From Thermomicrobiales bacterium (GTDB taxonomy: Bacteria; Chloroflexota; Chloroflexia; Thermomicrobiales; UBA6265): a stretch of DNA of 64,000 bases. The stretch is taken from NCBI GenBank assembly GCA_030447415.1, contig JAUJOZ010000017.1:39245-103244 (forward strand), written 5' to 3'. A model generated the notes under the pieces. It searched no databases, was not told the origin of the DNA, and was given only the letters and a program-made list of their open reading frames with translations. Below are positions 1-10,656 of the stretch, piece after piece (position 1 is the first letter of the stretch; the number at the start of each line of letters is the position of its first letter). Position numbers and translations under genes: made by a program.

Positions 1-2
1 GC

Positions 3-161
3 GAGATCACGCTGCCTGTCGACTGCGTCATTGCCGCCATCGCCCGCGGCGCGCACCTGATCGTCCCTTCACCCGCGACCGAAATCCAGCCGGGCGACGA
101 GATTATCGCCGTGGCCCACCGTGACCACGAAGACGAGTTGCGCCGGCTGCTGGTCGCCTAA
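3..161 (+). CDS. TrkA C-terminal (RCK-C) domain protein, 3' end only
   Basis: An open frame enters from the left edge and stops at TAA 159-161, giving 52 residues. The segment reading AIARGAHLIVPSPATEIQPGDEIIAVAH (split here as ARGAHLIVPSP and IQPGDEIIAVAH) has the pattern of the TrkA-C/RCK-C ligand-binding domain: a hydrophobic strand, an RG turn, IVPSP, then QPGDEIIAV. Such domains sit at the C-terminus of potassium-uptake regulators (TrkA/KtrA), of K+ channels and of some cation/anion transporters, where they bind small ligands on the cytoplasmic side. Which of these the full protein is cannot be told because the N-terminal part lies outside the window. It converges on the glutamate dehydrogenase gene. 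Confidence 0.75.
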   Translation, partial: EITLPVDCVIAAIARGAHLIVPSPATEIQPGDEIIAVAHRDHEDELRRLLVA

Positions 162-226
162 CGAAGCACCACCGGTCAATCGTAGGCCGCCACCAGTGCA
201 CGGCCGTGGCATTGCAGCAAACAGGA

Positions 227-258
227 ACTCGGCACCGGACTCTTGTCCGGCGCCGAGT
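227..258. terminator. Bidirectional hairpin terminator between converging genes
   Basis: A 14-bp stem (227-240 against 245-258) closes a TCTT loop with one A-C mismatch. It lies between the TrkA-C gene and the converging glutamate dehydrogenase gene, where a shared terminator is expected. There is no strong T-run on either side. Confidence 0.5.
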
Positions 259-299
259 CACATCGCTACGTCATAGCTCGTAGGCGACCGCCCCGGGCG

Positions 300-1589
300 T
301 TACGGGTAGATTCCCCGTAGCCGGGTGAACTCGGCGACTCGAGAAATGCCACGCACGAGGGCGGCCGTCCGCATGTGGACGTCGAACTTCTTTGCGGTAC
401 TGTAGACCGCCTCAAACGAGCGGCTCATGATTCGCTGGAGGCGCTCGTTCACCTCCGTCTCCGTCCACGGGAATGCCTGAAGTGCCTGCACCCATTCGAA
501 GTAAGAGACGGTGACTCCACCGGCATTAGCGAAAATATCTGGGAGGAGAAATACACCGCGGTCGTGAAGAATCGTGTCGGCCTCCGGTGTGGTCGGGCCA
601 TTCGCGGCCTCGGCGATAAGACGCGCCTTGATCTCCCCGGCGTTCGCGGCGGTAATCTGCCCTTCCATGGCCGCCGGAACCAGGATCTCGCAATCGAGAA
701 GCAGCAGCTCTTGGTTCGTGACGTTCTCGCCGCCTCGAAAATCGGTCACGGTGCCCGTTCGTGCCTTGTGCTCGTGGAGTGCCGCGAGGTCGAGCCCGGC
801 CGGGTTATGGATCCCCCCGCGGGAATCGCTGACCGCCACCACCTTCGACCCAAGCTCGGCCATCAGCCGCGCCGCCACCGACCCGGCGTTGCCAAAGCCC
901 TGAACCACGACGCGACTCTTTTCGAGGTCCATGTCGAGAACCTCGACCGCCTTCTGGATGGCAAAGACGCAGCCGCGCCCGGTTGCCTCGTTACGACCCT
1001 CAGAGCCGCCGAGAACGAGGGGCTTGCCCGTCGTCACGCCGGGCACGGAGTACCCCACGTTCATGGAGTACGTGTCCATCAGCCAGGCCATCACTTGCGG
1101 GTTCGTATTGACATCCGGAGCGGGGATGTCGCGGTTTGGGCCGATCATCATGGAGATCTCGGCCGTGTATCGTCGGGTGAGATTTTGCAGCTCATTGCGC
1201 GACAGCAGCTTGGGATTGACCCGAACGCCACCCTTGGCTCCGCCGAATGGCAGCCCGACGACGGCGCACTTCCAGGTCATCCACATCGAGAGAGCTTTGA
1301 CCTCGGCCAGCGTGACGTCCTGGTGGTACCGGATCCCACCTTTCGTCGGCCCGGGTCCGGCGTTGTGTTGGACCCGATGGCCGGTGAAGACCTTGACTGA
1401 TCCGTCGTCCATCTCGACCGGAAAGTTGACCGTCAGCTCACGCTGACAGTGGCTCAGGACCTGGCGCATGTCGTCCTCGAGCCCGAGCACGTCCGCGGCG
1501 ATATGGAATTGCTCCACCGCCACGTCGAAGAGGTTCCGTTCCTCGGCTGGGGCGGCAACGGGTTCGCGCGTCAATACGTCGACGGCCAT
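300..1589 (-). CDS. gdhA: Glu/Leu/Phe/Val dehydrogenase, glutamate dehydrogenase type
   Basis: A 429-residue hexameric-type glutamate dehydrogenase that interconverts glutamate with 2-oxoglutarate and ammonium using NAD(P). The N-terminal substrate domain shows GPTKGGIRYH and the catalytic-lysine segment PFGGAKGG, followed by IPAPDVNT. The Rossmann half begins near residue 220 with VVVQGFGNAGS. Length and motifs are typical of the family. The start is ATG 1589. Its promoter and the next gene upstream (gatB, same strand, 82 bases away) suggest possible co-transcription, although the functions are unrelated. I cannot decide the coenzyme or rule out a branched-chain amino acid dehydrogenase role, but overall similarity favours glutamate. 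Confidence 0.93.
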   Translation of the reverse strand: MAVDVLTREPVAAPAEERNLFDVAVEQFHIAADVLGLEDDMRQVLSHCQRELTVNFPVEMDDGSVKVFTGHRVQHNAGPGPTKGGIRYHQDVTLAEVKALSMWMTWKCAVVGLPFGGAKGGVRVNPKLLSRNELQNLTRRYTAEISMMIGPNRDIPAPDVNTNPQVMAWLMDTYSMNVGYSVPGVTTGKPLVLGGSEGRNEATGRGCVFAIQKAVEVLDMDLEKSRVVVQGFGNAGSVAARLMAELGSKVVAVSDSRGGIHNPAGLDLAALHEHKARTGTVTDFRGGENVTNQELLLLDCEILVPAAMEGQITAANAGEIKARLIAEAANGPTTPEADTILHDRGVFLLPDIFANAGGVTVSYFEWVQALQAFPWTETEVNERLQRIMSRSFEAVYSTAKKFDVHMRTAALVRGISRVAEFTRLRGIYP

Positions 1590-1671
1590 TGATGAACTGT
1601 CCTCCCACCGTAGTGCGGCTCATCGCTGAGCCGCTTCCAAACCCGTCGGCCCCGTTGCCGACGGCGTCGCC

Positions 1672-3153
1672 TTACGGCGAGGTTAGCGCCTCCTCAAGCA
1701 GACGTCGGACCTGGTCCGGTTTCGCCCGGCCCCCAGTTCGCTTAATCGTTTCCCCAATCAGTCGGCCGATCGCGGCAGTCTTCCCCGTCCGATAGTCACT
1801 CACCGCAGCCGGGAAGGCGCCAAGCGTCTCGGCGACCGCGACCCGCAGGGCCGCATCATCATCCATCGAGAGCAGGTTCAGGCGCGCCGCCGCGGCCCGA
1901 GGCAATTCGTCATCCTCGATCTGCGGTAGGACTTCCTTCGCCGCCCGCACCGTCAACTCGCCCGCGGCCACGGCATTCAGCAGGTCGCGGAGCTGCGAAG
2001 AGTTCAGCGGAAGTGTGTCCGGGGGCAACCCCCGCTGGCGCTGGAGGCCCAGCAGGTCGTTCACGATCCAGTTCGCCGCCGTTCGAGCCTCTTCCGGCCG
2101 AGGCGAAGGGCCGACGACCTCCTCGAAGAGATCGGCCACCTCTCGCTCTGCCGTGAGGAGGCTCGCTTCCGAGGCACCGAGTCCGTACGCGAGGACGAAA
2201 CGCTCCCGCCGCAGACCCGGCAACTCCGGCAGCCGAGCGCCAACGGCCTCGACGAGTTTCGTGGTCACCTCCAGTGGCGGCAAATCGGGCTCGGGGAAAT
2301 AGCGGTAATCGTGCGCCTGCTCCTTCGTCCGCTGCGCCGCGGTTACGCCGCGGTCTTCAATCCAACCTCGCGTCTCTTGCACCACCGAGCCACCCGCCAC
2401 AAGCACGTCCCGTTGGCGCCGCTCCTCAAATCGCAAGGCACGCTCCACCGCCCGAAACGAGTTCATGTTCTTAATCTCGACCTTGGCGCCTAATATGGAG
2501 CCATCGGTAGAGCGGGTCGAGACGTTCGCGTCGCACCGGAACGCCCCTTCCTCCATGTTGCCGGTCGAGCTGCCGATGTATCGCAGCGTCTGGCGCAACG
2601 CGATGAGGTAGTCGCGTGCCTCCTCGGGCGAGCACAAGTCCGGCTCGCCAACAATCTCCATCAGCGGCACGCCCGAGCGGTTAAGATCAACGAGGCTGAC
2701 CTCCACACCCAACTCGTCCACGCGGTGGACCAGCCGGCCGGTGTCCTCTTCGACATGCACCCGGGTGATCCCCGCCCGGCGGACGTCCCCCCCCGAGCGG
2801 AACTCCAGAACGCCATCCACACACAGCGGAAGGTCGTACTGCGAGATTTGGTAGCCTTTAGGCAGGTCGGGATAGACGTAGTTCTTGCGATCGAGCTTGT
2901 TGAACGCGGGGATGCGGCACTCAAGCGCCAGCCCGGTCAGGATGCCGAACTCAAGCGCCGCCTTATTCAGAACCGGCAGCGCACCAGGAAGGCCCAGGCA
3001 CACGGGGCATACATGCGTGTTCGGAGGGGCGTCGGCGTAGCGGGCGGAGCACCCACAGTACATCTTGCTCTGCGTCAGGAGCTGAGCGTGCACCTCGAGA
3101 CCGATGACCGTCTCGAACCCCACCTCAGTCGAGCGTGACGTGGCCACCACCAC
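1672..3153 (-). CDS. gatB: Aspartyl/glutamyl-tRNA(Asn/Gln) amidotransferase subunit B
   Basis: A 493-residue GatB, the kinase/tRNA-binding subunit of the GatCAB amidotransferase that converts misacylated Glu-tRNA(Gln) and Asp-tRNA(Asn) to the correct aminoacyl-tRNAs. The N-terminal catalytic region has the family opening [13 protein letters not shown] and the zinc-site cysteines in YCGCSA and [21 protein letters not shown] and [10 protein letters not shown] follow. The C-terminal third is the helical YqeY-like tail that recognises the tRNA elbow. The start is GTG 3153, the first of three tandem GTG codons, placed about ten bases after GGAGG. gatA and gatC are not in the window. The 266-base gap to the divergent Fe-S gene must hold both promoters. 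A minus-strand TATAAC at 3225-3230 is a possible -10 for gatB. Confidence 0.96.
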   Translation of the reverse strand: MVVATSRSTEVGFETVIGLEVHAQLLTQSKMYCGCSARYADAPPNTHVCPVCLGLPGALPVLNKAALEFGILTGLALECRIPAFNKLDRKNYVYPDLPKGYQISQYDLPLCVDGVLEFRSGGDVRRAGITRVHVEEDTGRLVHRVDELGVEVSLVDLNRSGVPLMEIVGEPDLCSPEEARDYLIALRQTLRYIGSSTGNMEEGAFRCDANVSTRSTDGSILGAKVEIKNMNSFRAVERALRFEERRQRDVLVAGGSVVQETRGWIEDRGVTAAQRTKEQAHDYRYFPEPDLPPLEVTTKLVEAVGARLPELPGLRRERFVLAYGLGASEASLLTAEREVADLFEEVVGPSPRPEEARTAANWIVNDLLGLQRQRGLPPDTLPLNSSQLRDLLNAVAAGELTVRAAKEVLPQIEDDELPRAAAARLNLLSMDDDAALRVAVAETLGAFPAAVSDYRTGKTAAIGRLIGETIKRTGGRAKPDQVRRLLEEALTSP

Positions 3154-3419
3154 CGTGCTGAATCCTCCGGACCGCTCTCCCCAGCGCGCCTCACCGTTGC
3201 CGCACGGGTCCCTACAACCGCTGTGTTATACCACGGCAGAGCTGCCGAAACGCCCGGTGGACGGCCAGCCGGAGGCGACCCCTATGGTAGACTCACGAAC
3301 GATTCTCAGGCCCGACGTCGGTCGCTTAACCGGCTCGGAGAAGCGCAGAAGCGCCGCTGGGGGGTCTGCGTCCCCCCTATTCACGTTGAGCATCACAGGG
3401 AAGAGGCGACGACCGGATC

Positions 3420-5870
3420 ATGGTGACGACGGCGCGCACCGATCAGAAGCTGGTCACCGGCACGATCAACGGCCAGGAAGTCACCGTGCCCGCCGGCACG
3501 TACATCTTGGAAGCCGCGCGGATGGCTGGCATCGAGGTCCCGAACCTCTGCTACCAGCCGCTGCTCCGGCCGTGGGGCTCCTGCCGCATCTGCACGGTGC
3601 AGATTCTCGGTAAGCGGGGCGGCTTAATCGAGTCGTGCGCGACGCCCCTGGCCGAAGGCATGGAGGTCCTCACCCACTCGCCGGAGGTCATCCAGGCCCG
3701 GCAGTACATCCTGCAGATGTACCTGATCGATCACGCCCTCGACTGCCCGACGTGCGACAAGTCGGGCGAGTGCTATCTGCAGGAGAATACCTACCTTCAC
3801 AATGTCAACGCCAACCCGTATCGCCGCCCCAAGCTAGCCCAACCGTACGAGCACTTCAGCGAGCTGATCGACTACAAGTGGGACCGGTGCATCATGTGCA
3901 ACCGGTGTACCCGCGTCTGTGACGAGGTGATCGGCGTTACCGCCATCGAGTCGACCAGCCGCAGCCTCGAAGCGAGCATCGCGCCCGCGTTTCGCATGGA
4001 TCTTACCGACACGACCTGCACGCATTGCGGCATGTGCATCGCCGTCTGTCCCGTCGGCGCGCTGACGGACCGGCACTTTGGTCATCACCCGTGGGAGCTT
4101 GACGCCACCGAGACGATCTGCGGCTACTGCGACGTCGGCTGCACTCTGAACGTCGAGCAGAACAAGGGCATCGTCCGTCGTACCACCCACCTCTGGGAGC
4201 GCGGCGTCAACCACGGGTACACCTGCGAGCGAGGCCGGTGGGGTCACGAGCAGGTTCAGCACCACGACCGCCTCTATTACCCGACCTTGCGGGACCGGGC
4301 CGACGGTGAACGGGGTCAGGCCTACGAGATCACCTGGGACGAGGCAATCGACACGGTCGCCGAGCAGTTGGCCCACCACCAGGGCGCGCAGTTTGCCGCG
4401 CTCGCCTCCCCGGACAACACCAACGAAGAGGTTTACCTCCTGCAGCAATTCACGCGGGCGGTCATGGGGAGCCCCAACGTCGACCGCCGGTTGACGCCCA
4501 GTCAGGTCGCCGTCGAACGCGCCGTCCGCGCCGGGTTGGGCCGCGACGTTTCGAACACCAACAACATGCAGGAGCTCTTCACCGACGTGAAGGCCGGCAT
4601 CGTGGTCGGACCCGACATCGGCAAGACCGAGCCGATCGCTTCCTATTGGTTCTATCACTCGCTCCTCTACCGCGAAGCCGTGTACGTCGTCATTAGCCAG
4701 GACGACTATCCGCTGTGCCGGCGCGCCCAGCTCTGGCTGAAACCTAAGCCCGGCACGACGCCAACGCTCCTCAACGGCATCGCCCGGCAGGTCATTGAGC
4801 TCGGGCTGGCTCAGCCGGTCGACCGCGCCGATCCCGGCATCGCGGCCTGGCGCGCCAGCCTCGCGGACTATGACGCTGGGACCGTTGAGCGCGAAACCGG
4901 GATCGGACAGGAAAGTCTCCGCCGGGCCGCCATTATCTATGCGACGGCCGGTGCAGGCACCGACAGCCCGTCCCCGGCGGTCGGCTTTCCGCCGTCACTG
5001 ATCTATCAGACGGCCGCCCACCAGGGCGAAGCAGGGGTTTCGAACGCAGACGGCGACCCAGCTGCCATCACGACCGCCTGCACCAACCTCGCGATTATCA
5101 CCGGCAACATCGGCCGGGCCGGCGGAGGCGTTGCCGCCCTTCGCGGGCCAGCAAACTACCAGGGCGCCACCGACATGGGGGCCCATCCCTGGTCCTTCCC
5201 GGGCGGAGGAGACGTCGAGGACCACGAACTTCGCCGCAGATTCGAGGCGGCGTGGCTTCCCCGCTGGGCCGACCGCGCCACGACGAGCAACGGCTTCTTG
5301 CCGGTGCGGGAACTCCCTGCGACGCGCGGCCTCGGTAACGCTGAGCTGGCCGACGCCATCGAGAGCGGCCTGGTCCGCTCGATGTTCATCGAGGGAACCA
5401 TTGGCGGCCGGTTCGCCGAGCCGGACACCCGTCTCGCTTCGGCGTTGCGCAGGCTTGATTTCCTGGTCGTTGCGGACTACTACCGCTCGCCGCTGACCGA
5501 GATCGCGGACGTTGCGCTGCCGCTGGCCATGTCGCTCGAGAAGGACGGCACGTTCACGAACTTTGATCGGACGTGCCAGCGTGTCCGAGCCGCCGTGCCG
5601 GCGACCGGTGAGGCGAAGGGTGGCGTCGAGATCCTGGGCCTGCTGGCGCGCCGTATGGGATACAACCTGGACCACCGCCACCCCTCGCAGGTGATGAGCG
5701 AGATCGCCAGGGTCGTCCCCTCCTACGGAGGTGTGACCTACGCGCGCCTGGAGCGCAACGGCCTCAACGTCCCGGTCGCGTCGTTCACGGATAGCGGCAC
5801 ACCGATCCTCACCACCGAGCACGACGGCACAGCTGGGCTGCGCCTACACTTGATCCCGACCGGCGGGTAG
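3420..5870 (+). CDS. NuoG/formate dehydrogenase alpha-like molybdopterin iron-sulfur protein lacking catalytic Cys
   Basis: An 816-residue protein with the architecture of complex I subunit G and of NAD-dependent formate dehydrogenase alpha chains. Visible sites are a 2Fe-2S ferredoxin domain (C44, C55, C58, C73), the His-Cys3 cluster (H105, C109, C112, C118), two 4Fe-4S ferredoxin motifs (C157/160/163/167 and C200/203/206/210), and the 4Fe-4S site opening the molybdopterin domain (C234, C237, C241). RGPANYQGATDMGA near residue 580 is the pterin-binding signature seen in formate dehydrogenases. Where those enzymes carry the catalytic Cys/Sec-His (RLCHxPSVA type), this protein reads RRLTPSQVAV. 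It is therefore probably not a formate dehydrogenase and may act as an electron-carrying scaffold like NuoG. It is followed after 34 bases by a NuoI-like gene, and no other complex I genes are here. Confidence 0.85.
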   Translation: MVTTARTDQKLVTGTINGQEVTVPAGTYILEAARMAGIEVPNLCYQPLLRPWGSCRICTVQILGKRGGLIESCATPLAEGMEVLTHSPEVIQARQYILQMYLIDHALDCPTCDKSGECYLQENTYLHNVNANPYRRPKLAQPYEHFSELIDYKWDRCIMCNRCTRVCDEVIGVTAIESTSRSLEASIAPAFRMDLTDTTCTHCGMCIAVCPVGALTDRHFGHHPWELDATETICGYCDVGCTLNVEQNKGIVRRTTHLWERGVNHGYTCERGRWGHEQVQHHDRLYYPTLRDRADGERGQAYEITWDEAIDTVAEQLAHHQGAQFAALASPDNTNEEVYLLQQFTRAVMGSPNVDRRLTPSQVAVERAVRAGLGRDVSNTNNMQELFTDVKAGIVVGPDIGKTEPIASYWFYHSLLYREAVYVVISQDDYPLCRRAQLWLKPKPGTTPTLLNGIARQVIELGLAQPVDRADPGIAAWRASLADYDAGTVERETGIGQESLRRAAIIYATAGAGTDSPSPAVGFPPSLIYQTAAHQGEAGVSNADGDPAAITTACTNLAIITGNIGRAGGGVAALRGPANYQGATDMGAHPWSFPGGGDVEDHELRRRFEAAWLPRWADRATTSNGFLPVRELPATRGLGNAELADAIESGLVRSMFIEGTIGGRFAEPDTRLASALRRLDFLVVADYYRSPLTEIADVALPLAMSLEKDGTFTNFDRTCQRVRAAVPATGEAKGGVEILGLLARRMGYNLDHRHPSQVMSEIARVVPSYGGVTYARLERNGLNVPVASFTDSGTPILTTEHDGTAGLRLHLIPTGG

Positions 5871-5904
5871 TCAACCGGTCGCCGGCGCGGAGAGGCAGCG
5901 AGCG

Positions 5905-6435
5905 ATGTTCGACGAGGTAAAGGGCTTCGCGGTCACGATCAAGCGGCTCTTCAAGCCCGCTGTGACCATTGAGTACCCTGAAGAAAAGCGGAACATGCAT
6001 CCCCGCTTCCGCGGGCTCCCGTCCTTGCGCGCCGACCCAGAAACGGGCGAGGCGCTCTGTGTCGCCTGCGGCCTTTGCGCCCGCATCTGCCCCACCTCGT
6101 GCCTGGAGATGCACGTCCTCCCGTCGGAAGAGGGCGACCGCGAGCTCGGTGAGTTCATCTTGCGCGCCGGCCGATGCATGTTCTGCGGACTCTGCGCCCA
6201 GGTCTGTCCGGTTGATGCGATCACGATGAGCCGGGAGTACGAACTCTCCGTTACGGACCGCGACGGGCTCATCTACACGAAGACGGAACTCGCCGCGATC
6301 GGCGGACAGCTGCCGAACTGGTGGGAGACGGGCATCGGCGACAATGCCGGCATCCCCGACGCGTGGACGCGCGACGAGAACGCCGCCGCTCTCGCCGGTC
6401 GGGGAGCTCCGTCCGGGAGCTTAGCTCCCCGGTAG
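5905..6435 (+). CDS. NuoI-like 2x[4Fe-4S] ferredoxin subunit
   Basis: A 176-residue protein resembling complex I subunit I (TYKY/Nqo9). It has an amphipathic N-terminus, IEYPEEK, then two 4Fe-4S motifs, CVACGLCARICPTSC and CMFCGLCAQVCPVDA, the usual electron relay next to the quinone site. The C-terminal tail after about residue 130 is Gly/Ala-rich. The start ATG 5905 follows GAGAGGCAGCGAGCG. It sits 34 bases behind the NuoG-like gene and was probably co-transcribed with it, so the two likely form one iron-sulfur module. Whether they join a complete complex I encoded elsewhere or a separate oxidoreductase cannot be decided here. Confidence 0.88.
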   Translation: MFDEVKGFAVTIKRLFKPAVTIEYPEEKRNMHPRFRGLPSLRADPETGEALCVACGLCARICPTSCLEMHVLPSEEGDRELGEFILRAGRCMFCGLCAQVCPVDAITMSREYELSVTDRDGLIYTKTELAAIGGQLPNWWETGIGDNAGIPDAWTRDENAAALAGRGAPSGSLAPR

Positions 6436-6548
6436 CGGAGAGACCAAGCGAGGACACAGGCAATGACGGGGCCCGCTGGGCCCCGTCCGCGTATCAGCAG
6501 CCGGCGAGGCTTCCAACGATCCCGCCTCGCAAGTTCGGGGGCAGTCGA

Positions 6549-7976
<1,428 letters not shown>

Positions 7977-8091
7977 CGACAACACGGTCCGGCCGTCGTC
8001 GGACCACCGCCGAGCCCGACGATGATACGTGCCTTCATCCGCGAACGATCGTGCGATGCGCGGGCAACCCGTCCGCGGGGAGAAGCAGAAG

Positions 8092-9582
8092 ATGGCATCC
8101 ACCGCGACCGCCCTACGAGCTGGTACCATGTCCGGGCAGGTTCGTCACCCGATCTACCTTGCCGGCGAATGGGTGGAGTCCGATCAGCCGCTTGACGTCC
8201 TCAACCCTTACAACGACCAGATCGCGGGAACCACGTTTCAAGCGTCCGCCGAGCAGCTGGAGCAGGCAACTGTCGCGGCGCAGCGCGTTTTCCCTGCGCT
8301 CCGAACGATGGCGACCGTCGATCGCGCGACGATGATTCAGACGCTCTCGACGAAGCTCCGATCGCGTCGCGACGAGGTGGCGACGGTGATGGCCGCCGAA
8401 GCCGGAAAGCCGATTCGGGACGCGGAGGTCGAGGTTGACCGGGGCGTCTTCACGCTCCAGGTCGCCGCCGAGGAGGCGAAGCGGATTGAGGGTGAGGTTC
8501 TTCCACTCGACCTACTCGCATCATCAAAGGGACGCTTCGGGATCGTCCGCCGCTTTCCGGTAGGTCCTATCGCCGGTATCTCGCCCTTCAACTTCCCGCT
8601 TAACCTTGCGCTTCACAAAATCGCCCCGGCACTCGCTTCCGGGAACCCAATCGTGCTCAAACCGGCATCGCGGGACCCGCTCAGTATCCTGCACTTCGCC
8701 GAGCTGCTCGACGAGGCCGGCGTGCCAAAGGGGGCGGTCAGCATTCTGCCGATGGACCGCGCGGTCGGGGACAGACTCGTCGCCGACGACCGGTTCAAGC
8801 TCCTCTCCTTCACGGGGTCACCCGATGTCGGCTGGGATATGAAGCGCCGCGCTGGGATGAAGCGCGTCGTCCTCGAGCTCGGCGGCAACGCCGGCGTCAT
8901 CGTCGACCAGGACGCCGACCTGGAGTACGCCGCGGGTCGGATCAAAGTTGGAGCGTTCGCCTACGCAGGGCAGTCGTGCATCTCGGTCCAGCGGGTCTTC
9001 GTCATGGATCGGGTCTACGAGCGTTTCCGCGGCATGCTGGTCGCGGAGGCTGAGTCACTCAAGATCGGCGACCCGCTCGACCGCACCACTGACATCGGCC
9101 CGATGATCGACGACAAAGCCGCCCAGCGAACCCAGGAATGGGTCGAACAAGCCGTCGCCAACGGTGCGCGAGTCCTCACCGGGGGCAAGGCGGACGGCCG
9201 GATGTTCCCGCCGACCATCATCGAGGACGCGCCGCCGGACAGCTTGGTTTGCTCCAGGGAGATATTCGCTCCAGTCGTCACCCTCTCGAGGGTGCCGAGC
9301 TTCGGCCGAGCCCTCGCGCAGGTTAACGACTCGGTCTACGGCCTTCAAGCGGGTGTTTTCACGAATACCCTCTCGCACACGTTGACCGCGTTCGAGGAGA
9401 TCGAGGCCGGCGGCGTGGTGGTCAACGATGTCCCGACATACCGCATTGACCATATGCCGTACGGCGGGGTCAAGGCTTCCGGCCTCGGCCGGGAGGGTCT
9501 TCGTTACGCGATCGAGGACATGACCGAGCCGCGATTGCTGGTCGTCAACCCGTTGGAGAGCCAGGCGGTCACACTCGACTGA
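8092..9582 (+). CDS. NAD(P)-dependent aldehyde dehydrogenase
   Basis: A 496-residue aldehyde dehydrogenase superfamily member that oxidises an aldehyde to the acid (or acyl-CoA) with NAD(P). The N-terminal region is HPIYLAGEWVES. The cofactor site has SPFNFPLNLALHKIAPALA and LKPAS. The catalytic glutamate lies in VLELGGNAGVIV and the nucleophile cysteine in YAGQSCISVQRV. PYGGVKASGLGREG closes the domain. ATG 8092 was chosen because GGGGAGAAGCAGAAG precedes it; an in-frame upstream ATG lacks this. The pattern resembles the GapN/lactaldehyde/succinate-semialdehyde group but the substrate cannot be named from sequence. It is 115 bases after fumC and converges on nfo. Confidence 0.9.
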   Translation: MASTATALRAGTMSGQVRHPIYLAGEWVESDQPLDVLNPYNDQIAGTTFQASAEQLEQATVAAQRVFPALRTMATVDRATMIQTLSTKLRSRRDEVATVMAAEAGKPIRDAEVEVDRGVFTLQVAAEEAKRIEGEVLPLDLLASSKGRFGIVRRFPVGPIAGISPFNFPLNLALHKIAPALASGNPIVLKPASRDPLSILHFAELLDEAGVPKGAVSILPMDRAVGDRLVADDRFKLLSFTGSPDVGWDMKRRAGMKRVVLELGGNAGVIVDQDADLEYAAGRIKVGAFAYAGQSCISVQRVFVMDRVYERFRGMLVAEAESLKIGDPLDRTTDIGPMIDDKAAQRTQEWVEQAVANGARVLTGGKADGRMFPPTIIEDAPPDSLVCSREIFAPVVTLSRVPSFGRALAQVNDSVYGLQAGVFTNTLSHTLTAFEEIEAGGVVVNDVPTYRIDHMPYGGVKASGLGREGLRYAIEDMTEPRLLVVNPLESQAVTLD

Positions 9583-9659
9583 GGGTCGCCCCCAATTTCG
9601 GTTCCTGACCGGAGACGCCGGGTAGCCCTGGTGCCGAGGCCGGCCCCGCCACCACCCAC

Positions 9660-10535
9660 CTATGCCGTGACAACGAGTGCGGGCGACTTTGCCACCAGGC
9701 CACGCAGCGTCGCCAAGTTTCGGCGATCCTCCTCGCCGTCATCCCCCTTTGGGGTTTCTAGCAGCCCCGGTAGTCCGTCGAACCGCGGGTCGCTCAGGAT
9801 GAACCGGAAGGCTTCGGTTCCAAGCTCTCCCTCGCCGATGTGGGCGTGGCGGTCGACGCGACTGCCAAGCCCCTTTTTGGAGTCGTTGAGATGGAATGCC
9901 CGGAGCCGTCCCAGGCCGATGATCTCGTCGAATGCCCGCATCGTGGCCGCGTAGCTTTCGGCGTCGCGCAATTCATACCCTGCGGCGAAGACGTGGCACG
10001 TGTCGAAGCAGACGCCGACCCGCGCCTTGTCCGCCACGAGATCGATAATCGCCGCGAGCTCCTCGAACGTCCTCCCCAGCGAAGTCCCCTGACCGGCCGT
10101 CGTCTCGAGCAGGACCATCGTCGCCCCATGCGGCCGCTCAGCGTGGATCTGATTGATCCCTTCCGCCACGCAACGGATGCCGCTCTCCTCGCCACTCCCC
10201 ATGTGTGCGCCGGGATGTGCGACGAGGTACGGCACCCGCAGCCGCTCGCACCGGTCCAGCTCATCCCGGAATGCCAGCCGCGACTTCTCACGCATAGCGT
10301 CGTCGGACGAAGCCATGTTGATTAGGTAGGAGTCGTGCGCCACCAGGTGGTCAATGCGCGTCGCCACCCGCTGTTCATGGAACCGCTCGACCGTCGCGGG
10401 ATCAAGGGGCTTAGCACTCCACTGGTTGGCGTTCTTCGTGAATATCTGACACGCCGTCATCTCGAAGGCCGCCGCGCGTGTAAGTGCCTGGTCAACTCCC
10501 CCGGCGACCGACACATGCGCTCCAAGTTCCAGCAT
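9660..10535 (-). CDS. nfo: Deoxyribonuclease IV (AP endonuclease IV)
   Basis: A 291-residue endonuclease IV that cleaves 5' of abasic sites in base-excision repair, using a trinuclear zinc centre in a TIM barrel. Metal-binding segments are visible in order: GAHVSVAGG, LVAHDSYLINMAS, VAHPGAHMGSG, LLETTAG, GVCFDTCHVFAAGY, FHLNDSKKGLGSRVDRHAHIGEG. The start is ATG 10535, directly after GGTCGGAGGGAGCCACG; an in-frame extension upstream is basic and not family-like. The gene is divergent from the glycosyltransferase. A 3-methyladenine glycosylase encoded at 16.4-17.0 kb could supply its abasic substrate, though the two are not an operon. Confidence 0.95.
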   Translation of the reverse strand: MLELGAHVSVAGGVDQALTRAAAFEMTACQIFTKNANQWSAKPLDPATVERFHEQRVATRIDHLVAHDSYLINMASSDDAMREKSRLAFRDELDRCERLRVPYLVAHPGAHMGSGEESGIRCVAEGINQIHAERPHGATMVLLETTAGQGTSLGRTFEELAAIIDLVADKARVGVCFDTCHVFAAGYELRDAESYAATMRAFDEIIGLGRLRAFHLNDSKKGLGSRVDRHAHIGEGELGTEAFRFILSDPRFDGLPGLLETPKGDDGEEDRRNLATLRGLVAKSPALVVTA

Positions 10536-10656
10536 CGTGGCTCCCTCCGACCGTTTGCGTCTGCCGACTATATCACCGTTCGTACACCGTCGCCGTGCCA
10601 ACCCGGCAGCCTGTGGTAGAATCGGCCGCCCGACGGATGGGAGGCAAAGAAGCGCG

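Noticed and set aside
375..1446. Long plus-strand frames opposite glutamate dehydrogenase
   Set aside because: They are antisense shadows caused by high GC at third codon positions; the minus-strand protein is a clear family member.
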